Shown: piece after piece, positions 1 to 16,780 of the stretch
How the letters are laid out: each line of letters starts with the position of its first letter
Numbering within the stretch: the first letter of the stretch is position 1
Assembly: GCA_963693365.1 (NCBI GenBank)
Contig: CAVNZM010000005.1
Span: 6,882,001 to 6,946,000 of the forward strand
Source: Amoebidium appalachense
Lineage: Eukaryota; Ichthyosporea
Length of the DNA stretch: 64,000 nucleotides
Reading direction: 5' to 3'
Notes under the pieces: generated by a model
The model's database searches: none
Seen by the model: the letters and a program-made list of their open reading frames with translations, nothing else
What the model was told of the DNA's origin: nothing
Program-made: the position numbers and the translations under genes

Positions 1-171
1 GCTAGATAGTGTCGTTACTTACTATGAGTTAAATAGGGATGAAATGACGCCATTCAACACTGTGACAATATACAGAGCTAGATAGTGCCTTGTCGGAGAT
101 ATGAATTGAATAAGGGTATGTTAAACACTTAGTACAACACCGTATACGGAGCAAGGTAGTGCCGTTATAGA
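1..171. repeat. degenerate ~75-bp tandem repeat, about 2.3 copies
   Basis: The motif GCTAGATAGTG recurs at 1 and 77 and, diverged, near 149. Between copies the spacing and some internal words are similar (TATGARTT...AATA.GG; ACAAYA...TATACRGA). It runs off the left edge, so the array may be longer. No gene is visible here. Confidence 0.5.
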
Positions 172-433
172 TTTTTTGTTTCCATGACGTTTTTTTTTGT
201 TTTTTTTGGCACCGTTCTTGCGTTGAATGGTCATGCCTCACTATTGGACTCTATATATCATAGTGTTGCATGTGCATTTACTTTTCCGCGGCTCCAACTC
301 TCTTCCATCTTTTTTTGTGTTCTTAAGCTCTATTACCGTGACCATCGATATATCATTAAACAAGCTCAATTCTCAGGCACCATGACAAGGAATTATGTCT
401 GTGTGTGTGCGTGTGTATTTGTTGGAAGGGGGG

Positions 434-755
434 GAGTGGGGGGGGGGGGGGGGGGGGGGGGGGGGGAAGGAACTTTTAGTCAAGGGCCTTAGAGCCTTTT
501 GAATTCGTTACCAGAAGTACATGGAAACATTAAACCAAGACGGGCCGAACGGGTGGACTGGGTGGGGAAGGGGGTGGAGGGGAGGGGAACAGTGGGGGAG
601 GGGGGGGGGGGGGGGGGGGGGGGGATTAGACCTTGGGTCTGACAATGTTTACCGCGATTCCACAACGGCGACATGGCATTACTGAGACAACTAAGTTAAA
701 TTGCAGGGAGACCCAGGCTGCAAGGATAGAGGAAAAAGGGGTGTGAGGGGGGGAT

Positions 756-826
<71 letters not shown>

Positions 827-1340
827 ACGCCAAACTCCCACCACAGGCAGTTCAGCCACATGCCCACCATTCGATCATACCCTCAATGACATGGGGTACT
901 GGTTGGGTGGAGGCGTAGAGGGGGGGGGGGGGGGGGGGGGGGGGGGGAAGGGAGGGGCGGGACCTGCATAGTCAGACGCAACCCCTCCCCCCCCCCCCAC
1001 ACACACACCCTCTCCTCCCCTTTCCTGTGGGCCCCCCTCTGCCTTAACCTTCCTCCCTTCCCTCTGGGACCCACTCCCCCACCTCCCACCCGCTTGCCCA
1101 TGTACGAATAGCGTTAGCAAGTGCAGCCCGGGAGCCATGTGGGGGAGGAAGAGGGCCCATAAGACATAGTTGACATACTCCCCCCCCAAACTCCCCTCCG
1201 CCCCCGCCTACCCCCCCAGCCCCTTCCCCCACCCCCCCCAACTCCCTCTTAAAAAAAAGTGTTAGTAAGAACGAAATCTCCAGACCTCCCAAATCACCCA
1301 CTCACGTATCCCCCACTCCCCCCCCCCCCCACCACCACCA
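434..1340. repeat. block of long poly(G) and poly(C) runs
   Basis: This gene-free block contains G runs at about 434-466, 599-624, 756-825 and 919-946, followed by C-rich sequence to about 1340. The 756-825 run is 70 uninterrupted G, the longest homopolymer I see in the window. Open frames here are poly-Gly/poly-Pro artefacts. Confidence 0.95.
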
Positions 1341-1674
1341 CCACAACCACCACCACCCTCCGCGCGTATCATGCTGCCGAGTGTCAGCTTGTTGTTACTA
1401 TGTATAATATAAAGGGATTAGTCTAAAATTTTGGTAGGATGCATCTCTGTATGGTTTGCTCACTCAAATTTGAACAAGGTGCGAAACACGAGGTTTAACA
1501 TTCCTATCATATAATATCAATTTTACGGTGGTTATAAAAAGTTGTTGGTTGTTGTTTGTGGTGGTGGTGACCGTAAGATTGGGTGGAGTGGGTTTGGAGG
1601 GGTTGAGGGCGGGTTGGGGGAGTTTGGGTTGGGAAATTGGGTTGGGGGAGGGGGTAGGAGGGTTGGGTGGGTTG

Positions 1675-2045
1675 TGTGTGGGTTGTGTGTGTGGGTGGGG
1701 GGGGGGGGGGGGGGGGGGATTTCGAGGAATAAACCAAGGAGAGAGTGAATCGATGCTGTGCCCTTCATTCACCACACTCCCTCATAGGCCCTTTACCGTA
1801 GCACATAAACGCACACACACACACAACACAGACACCAAAACACACGCGCGCCCGTGCCCGCGCACACACACACACACACACGCACACAGCACAAACACCA
1901 ACACACATGCGTTCCCCCACGCGCGCACACACACACACACACATACATACACACACACACACAAATACAGACACACAAATAGACCCCCCCCCCCCCCCCC
2001 CAGAAACACATACACACACACACGCGCGCGCGCGTGCGCGAGCGC
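1675..2045. repeat. G run followed by (CA)n and (CG)n simple repeats
   Basis: A GT-rich stretch and a G run (about 1697-1718) are followed at 1812-2045 by impure CA repeats, a C run (1984-2001) and a CG-alternating tail. No coding signal is seen. Confidence 0.9.
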
Positions 2046-2533
2046 GCCGTACTTTGACTCATGATACCACAATGGCACGTGAACACCCACATTCTTTGAA
2101 AAAAATTTATGTTCGCCTGCCGTTCAGGGCCAGGATTAGAGCCACGTGGCCTGTCCCGGTGCTGGTTTGGCAGCCGCAGAAGATTCTCATCATTCTAGAA
2201 GTCTGGCATCAGCCTAAATATAGGACAAGGGTCATACCTAATCATATGTTTGAAAACTACATGTGTGTGTGCGCATGTGCGGGTGTGTGTGTGTGTGTGT
2301 GTGTGTGTGCCAATCTAAGAAACAACAGGGTGAAGAAAAAAGGAACAGAGTTGGTCTCACACCTGAAGAAAGAAAGAAAAAGGCAAATATGTGGCAAGGA
2401 ACAAGAAATCAGATTTGTACAGATCTGTACAGACTACTAATATGCATTTCCGAACTGAAGATTTCATAAAACTAGAACATTGTCATCATAATGATTCATA
2501 ACTTGTTTCTATCCCAGCCATCGGGCAAAGCCT
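2046..2533. other. spacer, no gene recognised
   Basis: This stretch has ordinary composition apart from (GT)n at 2283-2309. A plus-strand open stretch at about 2071-2262 gives a non-repetitive peptide, but I see no domain, clear splice sites or proper start, so I do not call it. Confidence 0.4.
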
Positions 2534-2671
2534 CGCATAGGTGGTGAATCTAATCGTGAATTTAAGTATCTAGACAACCATGAACCAAAACACAGAAAAC
2601 CCGCATAGGTGGTGAATCTAATCGTGAATTTAAGTATCTAGACAACCATGAACCAAAACACAGAAAACCCG
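2534..2671. repeat. perfect tandem duplication of a 68-bp unit
   Basis: The segment 2534-2601 is repeated immediately at 2602-2669 with no difference that I can see. It lies 18 bp beyond the stop codon of the minus-strand lectin-CBM20 gene, so it probably falls in its 3' UTR or terminator region. Confidence 0.9.
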
Positions 2672-2688
2672 TTTTAAGATTCTTAAAG

Positions 2689-5000
2689 TCACAGCTCCCA
2701 AATGTACGCCTGTGTAACATCCCCGGCCGCAGGCTGAAGAATTAAGTTGTCGCCGCTCATCCACGTCACCGTATGGTCGGCCGAAATCTTCGCAAATTTG
2801 TACGGGAGGGGGGTCTGTGTTACATTTGCAATAGTAAGAATGAACAGGCTGGGGTTGTCGGGATGCCTCGTCATTGCGGGGGCGCGGAACGGATCCCACG
2901 CGCCCAAACTCTCCCTCCCACCAACCATCGCAATATAATCGGTGTCAGTTGCATGTGCGCATTCTAGGAGGATACTCGTTTTTCCGCCCGGAATAACATC
3001 ATGAACCGTGTGGTTGTTGTGCGACTCCCCGTACGCGTGCTCCTGCGGCGCGTAACCCCCGGCGGAACGCGGGTGGTAGCTGGTATTTTGCGCGCGTGTT
3101 TGCGCATTGTTTGTGCCGGTGGCGGCGGTATTGGTGCTGGTGAACGATTTCTTTTCGTTAAGACCCGAAGCCATGTAGTTGAGTTTTTCTGCGTAGGCGC
3201 GGTCTTTAACGGACTGGAAGTATATCCCCACGGCGAGAAGAATCAGAAGGGTAAGACCAACCACCACGCCAATAGTGATTGCAACAATCGTCCCAACGCT
3301 CAGACCGTCGTCGTAAATGGGTACCGGGCCGGCGTTGACGGGCTGGCCCGAAAAGCTCACGTCGGCATACGGGTCGGCTGGTTGAAGAGCCGTAATCGTA
3401 AACTGCTGCCCGTTAATCGTCGCGGTGCGCGTGACCGTTATGATGGGCACGGGGGGGGGTCCACCCGGGGTTTACCACGGTTGGGCGGGTGGTGGTAGTG
3501 TCTGCAGCGGCGTTCCACGGCTCGCTGGCGGGCACCTGTAATTGGCTGGTAGTCACGACTGCTGGGGGTGCGGACGGTTGGGATGCGGGACTGGAGGAAG
3601 ATTGCGGTTGGAGTGCGGGGGGTGCCACGGACGGGGGGCCAGGGACGGGGGCGGGGACTCCGCCCGGGGTGCGCACGTCTGCCTTCATGTTGGTGTTGGA
3701 TGCGGACCCTTCCAGAGTGCGGCAGGAACCGGGGGGAAGATTGGCCGGCCTGTGTGGTGGTGAGGGGAGGGGGGGCGGGAGGAGGGGGAGGGGGGGAGGG
3801 GGGGAGGGGGGAAAAGAAAGGGGGTGAGGTTCGATGAGGTTGTTGCAGACTGAATAAAATGGCCGTGATGGTGAATGAATGGGGAATGTGTGTGTCTGTG
3901 TGTGTTTTGGGGGGGAGAGGGGGGGGGGGGGGGGGGGGGGGATGGATACACTCGACATTACTAAGAGGTTGAACGGAGGGAAGGAAAAGAGAGCTAGGGA
4001 TGGGGGGGGAGGGGGGGGGGGGGTTAGAGAGGGGGAGGGGGGCGGGGGAGGGGTTGATGATTTTAACACTGATATATTCTGTGAATCGTAGAGAGGCAAC
4101 GAATGGGCACCGGAACATGAGGAGCAGGAGAGAGGGTGGAAGGGGGGGGTGGGGGAGTTGGGGAGGAGACGAGGGTGGGAGGGAGGGGATGGGGGGTGGT
4201 GGGGAGGGGGGAGAGGGAGGGTTGGAAGATTTTGAGTGTTAACTATATACTAAGTGAGAAGATTGGCTTTAGTCACAAGTGTTCTCCTTGTTTTTCCCTT
4301 ACACTCCTTTCCTCCGCTATTTTCTCCCCCTCCCTTCCCTACTCCAAAACCGCAAACAAACATATTTTCGCAGTCCTAACACCATTCTTCGGTCCTTTCC
4401 CCCGCTTTCCCACCACAATTGACACACTTGCAAAAAATATATAAATATTGAAAGTTCGAGCAAATATGCCACTGTCTTGCTGTTGCCCATGGTAGCTCAC
4501 CGAGCATGTGTGTACTCATGAATCAGCTTTGTGTAATGTTTTTACCTGTAGGCGCACAGCGCACCCTTCACATTCTTGCACTCCGCCACGCACGAGTTGA
4601 GCCTTGAGTTAGCGAGTTGAGGCACGGCGCCGAACCCTGTCCCAGACGTTGCCCATATCTGCTCCGGTGCAAAAGGGTTGCACTGTACAAGTGACACCGC
4701 AGACCCGTCCTCCACGCCCGCGCTCAAACAAAGGTAAGGGGAAGACCCTGTCACAACCAAACCAGTCGATGCAAGCTGCCAGAGCTGAGTGAAAGGGGTT
4801 GCCATTTCGCAAGGGCTAAACCTCACCTCGGATGGGGTGGTGGTGGTGCTCATGCACGAGCCTGTGTAGGCGTTTGTGATGCGGAACATGTTTGGGTAGA
4901 GGGATACCACATTGTTGTTGTTGTTGTTGGTGTTCTGTGCTTGTGTGCGTGAAGAAAGAAGCGCGAGGCTTGCGCCTCCGAGGATGGCTCGGGGTTTCAT
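2689..5000 (-). CDS. type I membrane protein: ricin-type lectin domain, TM segment, cytosolic CBM20
   Basis: Exons run 5000..4546 and 3749..2689. The donor CAG|GTAAAA and acceptor CACACAG|G join in phase (AG+G = Arg152). A G9 run at 3451-3459 breaks the frame; with eight G the gene is open for 504 residues, so I treat the break as probable sequence error. In order: a signal peptide (about 1-22); a ricin-B-like domain with two Q-x-W motifs (QLW, QIW) and paired Cys (about 35-152); a Pro/Ser/Thr-rich stalk (153-300); one TM helix (about 304-329); a polar linker; and a CBM20 module (about 408-504) with the typical ESLGAWDP, YKF and W..GDN motifs. Topology puts the lectin outside or in the lumen and CBM20 in the cytosol. 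CBM20 binds starch or glycogen, as in STBD1 and laforin. The domain calls are firm; the role as a link between membranes and glycogen is inference. Confidence 0.8.
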
Positions 5001-5357
5001 GGTTATGTGTGTTTGCGTGTGCTAGAGCACGGTAAGGTTTGATGGGTGTGGTTTTGCTTTGCTGTGTGTGCCTGCTTTTTAGTGTTTGGGCCTGAAACTG
5101 TGCTAGCTTGTTTGTGTGCTCGTTGGTATGACTATCTCGACGACTCAATGAGAGGCCTTTAGTAAACAACGTTCTCTAAAAGGACAGCGCCATGTAGCCT
5201 ATCCTTAGAGAAGCAGGTGTGTCTGCTGGAATGAAGCGTGTGCCAAGTAAAATGCATACGTGTGGACTTGACTCCACGGACAAAGTGAACTGGAATAGAG
5301 GCATGCGCACAGTGTAAGCCTGCCAAAGGACTGAGTGCGTAAACAAACAGAAACGTG

Positions 5358-5470
5358 CTGATTGGTCAAATGTGGGAGGCATAAGCCTTATGTGATTGGT
5401 CAAATGTGCTTGATTGTGCTTTCATTGGCTCACTAAATATCTGTTAAATGATTGGTGAATTATAACCAAT
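5358..5470 (-). promoter_or_regulatory. cluster of CCAAT boxes upstream of the lectin-CBM20 gene
   Basis: Four ATTGG words on the plus strand (5360, 5394, 5424, 5451) read CCAAT on the minus strand, 360-455 bp upstream of the ATG at 5000. A further CCAAT lies on the plus strand at 5466. Two sit in a 15-bp direct repeat (GATTGGTCAAATGTG at 5359 and 5393). Such clusters bind NF-Y in other eukaryotes; function here is inferred. Confidence 0.6.
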
Positions 5471-6556
5471 TGCTGCGGGCAAAGAGTCACCCTAAACTCG
5501 AATGCATCGTCACGCACACGTGTCGGACCTGTCGGTGAACATGCACGGGTGGCCATGCTAATACCATCTTCAAAGTGTCACAAGTGTGCCGAATAAGGAA
5601 TAATTCAGATTAAGTATTGTTTTTCCTGTTTTCGTTTATATAGTTTTGTTTTCATTTTATTTTACAATGATCATTACATCACAATACATTGAGGAGCTTC
5701 CCTTTTGCTGGAATTTGACTAGGGAGACCGTCAAACCCTATCAACTGTTGACTTGGCCAGTACCTATACTAGTGGGCGCCAAAGTGGGTACCTGTACCTA
5801 CCACTGCAATACTGATGGATGAACATGAACGAATTTTCTGGATGAAACAATCACGGAAAAACATTAAACTATAATAATTGAGACCGTTTAGGCACTCATG
5901 AAAATAACAAATACTTGCCACGTTGATTTACAAAGAGTGTGTTGCATGCACAATGCTGCAGTCTGCTGGACATGCAACTCAAAGATTTCAAACCCCGATA
6001 GCTCAACTCATGGCAGCTGTGAAAGCCCGCCACCCTATTCTATGTGCTTTTTGGCTTTCACAAGCCTTTCAGCCTCCATGCATGTGTGCCCGAGGCACGG
6101 GATTCGACACCACACAGACGTTGCCTGACCGGAATCGACGGATGAACATGCACGTTTCGTGAACTAGCGGATATCCGTGCGCACTACGTAGTGGTTCCCT
6201 TTCCCTAGCGTTTTTCAAAGTCTGGTTGCTCTGAGCAGGGTCACTTCAACGGAAGTCAAAGGGTAACATTGAAAATAAACACCACACACATATCCACGAC
6301 TCACGACCCTCAAAAGCCGAATCTGCATTCGCCGATGAGGGTCTTTCTCGTTCACAAGTCCGGATCCTCGAAGTAAGATTGCACACTTGTTCCTGTACAT
6401 GTGTGGCGACTAGAAGCTCGAGCAGTGTCCCTTGGATTCCTTTTGCTCCTCAGATATCGAAGCAGCCAAGCGGATGCCACGGATACTTTGAAATTCTTGG
6501 ATGTGGGCCTACGTACCCACTTGCTTTGGCCAGAGACACCAACATTGAGGCAAACA
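5471..6556. other. intergenic spacer between divergent genes
   Basis: This is the spacer between the lectin-CBM20 gene (-) and the GT61 gene (+). It has ordinary composition without long simple repeats and should carry the 5' UTRs and promoters of both genes. Short words such as GATGAACATG recur at about 5818 and 6141. No open frame in it looks real. Confidence 0.5.
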
Positions 6557-10879
<4,323 letters not shown>

Positions 10880-11227
10880 AAACAGCAGCAGGAAAGGAAA
10901 AATTTCGGAAGCCGTTAGTCCGTGCTGACTTTAGTAATTTGGTGATTTAATGTGAGACTTTAAGGTCAGCTCAGGGGTTGTACCCTTGCCTCAATTTACA
11001 AAGCAATCATCAGCCAATGAATCAGTTGTTAACGTTCCGAACTTGTAATACTACTAGGCTGGCTTAGATGCCAAAATAGAGACTACATAAATCTGCGTAT
11101 ATATGCATGAATGACCGTTAGGCTAGTTGAAGCCTGTAACAGTTGATTAACCAATATAGAGAGTGCAAACTGATGCTGCACTTATAACCACACGAAGGGA
11201 AAATTGGAAGCCTGGAAGTAGCTACAC

Positions 11228-11264
<37 letters not shown>

Positions 11265-11338
11265 TTGTGTGTGTGCGCGTTGGTTTAGGGGCGGAAGGAG
11301 GGGGGGGGGGGGGGGGGGGGGGAGGTGTGCGTGTGTGT

Positions 11339-11369
<31 letters not shown>

Positions 11370-11444
11370 GGGGGGGTGATAGCTCTCTGGTGCCGATGTT
11401 GAGGCCACGTATGTAATGTAAAGGTGCAGTGATTTTGCAGGTCA
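10880..11444. other. downstream spacer of GT61 with (GT)n and G runs
   Basis: Non-repetitive 3' flank to 11230, then (GT)n at 11231-11277, a G run at 11299-11322, more GT and a second G run at 11353-11376. No gene is seen. Confidence 0.7.
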
Positions 11445-11757
11445 CAGAACCATTATAATGTTGCCGCCGTCATCAGCGCTAGCAAATACATACTTGGTCA
11501 ATAAGGAGCACACTGTGATAACTTCCTTTTTTTGTGTTTCAAAATTGTGTTTGCGAAGTTTCTTAATGGTGGCCATGGCTGTCACGTGCTCGACTGAGCT
11601 TCCCAATTGAATGTTCTCCTCCCCTCCCTCCCCCCCTTCCCCCCCCCAGGTACACACACACATGCATACTTCCGTAACACACACCGGGATGACAGATTGC
11701 TTGTGCTTTCTTGGGAAGCTTATTTAATCTTTTTTCAATTCGAGTTGCCAAAGTATC
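11445..11757 (-). pseudogene. possible WD40-like coding fragment or gene remnant
   Basis: On the minus strand 11622..11445 encodes a non-repetitive peptide containing HVTAMATIKKLRKHNF and VFASADDGGNI, which resembles a WD40 repeat, but it ends in a stop where a WD repeat would continue. A second open piece at about 11757..11660 (ETDTLATRIEKRLNKLPKK) lies just upstream behind an acceptor-like TATAG. The two can be joined only with weak splice sites across purine-rich sequence. I recognise no specific gene. It could be a decayed or partial gene, or chance. Confidence 0.3.
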
Positions 11758-11867
11758 TGTTTCCTATATTACTATAGGAACCACGACCCCCCCTCCCCCC
11801 CCCCCCCTAACCCCCCCACCCCTCTTCTCCCCCTCATTGCCCCCCATTCCGTAACTATCCGCACCAG

Positions 11868-11956
11868 CCGTGCACCCCGATGATCCTGCCATACACATTC
11901 ACGCCTGGGCTAAAACAACCCTTCGTTTCCCCCCTCGGGAGTTTTTCTATCTAAAG
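11868..11956 (+). CDS. orphan exon-like frame, START-domain-like peptide
   Basis: This 89-bp stretch is bounded by CACCAG| and AAAG|GTAGGC, carries 29 codons with no stop, and reads VHPDDPAIHIHAWAKTTL then RFPPREFFYLK. The last part resembles the FPPRDFVYLR segment of START lipid-binding domains. No companion exons are visible on either side, so it may be a relic or part of a gene I cannot assemble. The family suggestion rests on one short motif. Confidence 0.25.
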
Positions 11957-12369
11957 GTAGGCCTATTGTGGGTGATTGCGCAAACATAGTGATTGCGCAA
12001 ACGTAGTAGTATGATAGTTGGTAAGCCACCATGGTAGCAGCTAGCAACTGTACGATGGAGATATGGAATGAGGGGAAGAGGAACACATAATTTTTTGAAA
12101 GGAAATAAAGGGGGGATACCCCAGGAGCACCAAGGGACACACTGCATATAGATAGCATTTAAAGGGATAGCGCTCGTTCATGTGCCTGCGCCAGCACGCT
12201 GCCAGGCTGCCACACATGGCCTGGGCTGCTCCTACACTGCACAACTACCAGTGGCTACCAGAAGACGGTGTTTGCAAATGGGAAAAAACAAAAAGGATAG
12301 GGGAGGTCGGTGATCGAACCTTTTTTGATTCAAATTCTGGTTTTTTGTTTGTAGGGGAGGGAGGACCGG

Positions 12370-12411
<42 letters not shown>

Positions 12412-12671
12412 GGGTTGTTCTATATCAGGGTAGTTTGGGTAGCTTCAACATAGGGTTGTTCTATCCCAGGCGGTACTGTACATGCTCGATTGGACCGGGA
12501 AGTGGTCACCTGCAATGGTCACCCACCAACCCTGGTCACAGCTGACAGAACCTAAGGCCTTGTTACAGTACTCTGCCCTTTACTTCCCCTGTAGCCAGCT
12601 CCCCGGGCCACGTGCACTAATATAGGTGCTGTCAAACCCACTTATTGCGTATAATGCTGTATGCTGGTAAA

Positions 12672-12755
<84 letters not shown>

Positions 12756-13059
12756 ACATTGTGCGTGTGCGTGTGCGCGCGTGTGTGTGTGTGTGCGCGC
12801 GCGTGTATGGTGCTCGCGAGATCTCAAACTTAATTTGATGCTGCTTCCATACATACGGGCACATATAAATGCCCATGCACACACATTTCCGAAAGTTTTT
12901 AACCTACGGATTCTTATTTCACAGCTCCTCTTATCGAAATTTAATTTTCCTCCCAATCTCGGCGATAATTTGCTTTTGTCTGTTTTCTGGTATGTGTGTT
13001 CATGTTGCCATTTCAGATCTCGATCTTGAATGCTAGTACTAATTGCTAGCTTTTACCAA
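11957..13059. repeat. spacer with a G run and a long (GT)n array
   Basis: A G run of about 39 nt (12370-12408) and (GT)n at 12674-12752 that becomes GT/GC-alternating to about 12806, within otherwise ordinary sequence. No gene is supported. Confidence 0.85.
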
Positions 13060-14250
<1,191 letters not shown>

Positions 14251-15791
14251 ATGGACGACACAGGAGCAACGTGTATAGATGCTGCCACACATATAGTCTC
14301 AACCACGCATGCACTTGAGAACATACGCATGGTGTCCCACGCAGACATAGCTGTTAGCAGGCGTTTCAGTGTGCAGCCAGCCACAACCAAAACACTAGTT
14401 TTCGTTTGTGCAGCAAAGGAGGAAGCAAGAGACCTCTCTGTTTCTACGCACGCACACGAAAGTATACCTATTACCGATGTGTCTTTACAAACGACCACTG
14501 ATAATATAGATGTTTCTGCATTACTGGATTCCGCACGTCATCCCTCAAGCCCAGAACAGGACATCACAAAAGAGGTAATAGTTCCAGAGCCGTCACTTGA
14601 GAACCGTCACACACGTGATGAATCTCTTTCAAAGATTCAACGCACCCATTTCCTCCCCTCAATATATGAGACAAAACACGCCAAATACGATGATGCCTCC
14701 TTTGAGCGCCTTCTCGGGTTGTGTAGACGAGGACAAGCTATGGTTGCCAGTTTGCTGCAAAGCCGCCAGGAACTAACGGAGGAATATGACACAGCAGTGA
14801 GCACTTACCAACGGGAAATAGTTGCGTTAAAAGAGGAAAACGAAATCCTGAAGGCACACCAGAGAGAAAAGGATTCAGCAATGGCGACGATGGCCAAGGA
14901 ACTGGAACGGGTAAAGAGGCAGGTGGAAGAGATCAAGACGGAGTCGGAGGCACGTAGGCAGGCGCTCATAAAGATGCAACAGCCCCCACCACAACAACCC
15001 AGCCCCACCCCTCAGGCACACATCCCATCTCCACCAGCGCACGCGGGCGACGTTGAAAGCGCATCACCGGGCAGTGGTGGTTTTACGCCTCCCGGCTCGC
15101 CGCTTACATTGAAGAAACGGCCACGGAGCACGTCGGTCGTAGGAACGGCGCTAAAACTCGTTCGTCCAACCACAACCACCTCCCCCAGCGATCCCAACCC
15201 GGCACAATCATCTGTCCAGCAACCAAGTGTGTCTATACAGGCAGCTACACCAGCCACCACCTCCACACCGCTTGTGGCAACACCTGCCATGAATGTAACC
15301 AATTCTGTAAATGGTCCTGGTTCGGGGGGCACTTTGTCTTGTGTGCGCCGTTTGTCGCATGCATCTGTCCAGTTTTTCTTCACCGGATCAGAAACATTGC
15401 AGCAGGAGCAAGGTGTTGCCAATGCGAATGCGCAAGACATGGCTGACAAAAGATTACGCAGATCGGTGAGTTTGGCGAGTGGAGACACGGCAGGGGAAGG
15501 GGAGGGGGCAAAAGGGGAAAAGAGCCCAAGGTTGGTTGGGGAGGGTGGAGAGAAATCTCCAAGGGAGAAGAGAGCAGATTCATTGAAGGCGCAAGGGGAC
15601 CAAAAAGCGGTAAAAGTTTCGTTTGGGGGGAGGGGGAGAAGGAGAAAGAGACAATGTCGGCACCACAATCACCATCTGGGGGTGGTGGGGGTGAGGGAAG
15701 GTCGCAGGCTGACAAAGCAAAAGCAAGGAAAAGAGGAGCTTCTTTGAGTATGTTTTCGCTTAAGGGTGCAAAGGGGTCAAGCGATAGCTAG
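14251..15791 (+). CDS. coiled-coil protein with disordered, phospho-site-rich C-terminus; function unknown
   Basis: A single open frame from ATG 14251 has non-repetitive composition unlike the flanks. Residues about 172-243 form a charged coiled coil (EEYDTAVSTYQREIVALKEE onward), preceded by a polar region and followed by a Pro/Ser/Thr-rich disordered tail. The tail repeats basic-x-Ser sites: KKRPRSTS, VRRLSHAS, LRRSVSLAS. As given the frame ends at 15747, but one extra G in the G6 run at 15625-15630 lets it continue to TAG at 15789-15791 with a fourth such site (RKRGASLS). That tail fits the protein's character better, so I extend the gene there with a probable homopolymer error. I recognise no family. 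The pattern suggests a scaffold or adaptor controlled by basophilic kinases or 14-3-3, which is inference. Confidence 0.7.
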
Positions 15792-15855
15792 CAAGCTCGG
15801 AATGTTCTGTATGTAGAGTTGTGGGGGTTCAAGTAAGGGCGGTTGGGCTGGGGAG

Positions 15856-15974
15856 GGGGGGGGAGGAGGGGGGGGGGAGGGGGTGCACAAGGGGGGGGGG
15901 AAAGGGGGGGGGGGGGGGGAGGGAGGAGGGGGGTTCGAGGCTGGATATAGAGACCCGGGAGGGAGGGTGTGTGT

Positions 15975-16058
<84 letters not shown>

Positions 16059-16085
16059 AGAGAGAGAGGGGGGGGGGAGGGGGGG
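15856..16085. repeat. G-rich block and (GT)n array
   Basis: G/A purine block to 15935, then (GT)n at about 15974-16057 and GA/G to 16085, just 3' of the coiled-coil gene. Confidence 0.95.
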
Positions 16086-16330
16086 GATTAATGCACATGA
16101 TCATATCTGGTAACTCGAATTAATGGTTATGACCGGTAATGAATAAACTCGTGTATATCTTGTTTGCTTTGCAGAACAGTATTGTAGTTCAACCATAGGC
16201 ATGGTTGAAGCAAAGGACAAGTCAGTTATGGAAGCCACACTGAGCGAAGTATAGCTTTTAGTATGGCTTGAGCAGGCCTATGTATTTCCATTTGCCGGGG
16301 CACCGTCGTATTAAAGGCTTGGGGGTGGGT

Positions 16331-16418
16331 ATGATGTATTTGACTCAACGAAGTACGCATTCATGGCAGACAAAACTAGGATTAGGCAGATCGTCCACAC
16401 AAGAGTAAATCGGTGACA
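16331..16418 (+). repeat. dispersed ~110-bp G-run-linked repeat, copy 1 (diverged)
   Basis: Shares ACGAAGTAC, CATTCATGGCAGACA and GGCAGAT with the other copies and follows a G-rich stretch. The conserved 3' end (CAGAGCCCATCCTCAG) is not found here. Confidence 0.5.
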
Positions 16419-16547
16419 GAGAGTGTGCGTCATTATCACCAATGGTTATAGTGTGTTCCACATCCTCCAAGTAATCCATATGCACAGCTGCAGCTGCTGT
16501 ACGTGTGCGCATCCCAAGGGGGCCCGGGGGAGGGAGGGAGGTAAGTG

Positions 16548-16551
<4 letters not shown>

Positions 16552-16586
<35 letters not shown>
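16552..16586. repeat. poly(G) run
   Basis: About 35 consecutive G in the spacer between the coiled-coil and SLC35A genes. Confidence 0.95.
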
Positions 16587-16588
<2 letters not shown>

Positions 16589-16780
16589 GAGGGGGGGTGG
16601 CTGGCTGCCGGATTAGAGTTTGACCGGATATATACATCATAGTATGATTAGGCTCCGAATTGCCAGAGCGCTACCCCCCAAAAATCTTGGCACACCCCAC
16701 TCCATATTTCAAGGGCAAGAAAGTCAAGTGATTAGTCACCTCCGCAACACCACTTTCAACATTAATTAGAGTGTGCTACT

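Noticed and set aside
434-1340. Long Gly-, Pro- or Gly/Arg-rich open frames
   Set aside because: They are translations of poly(G)/poly(C) tracts; both strands and several frames are open at once and there is no start context or splice logic.
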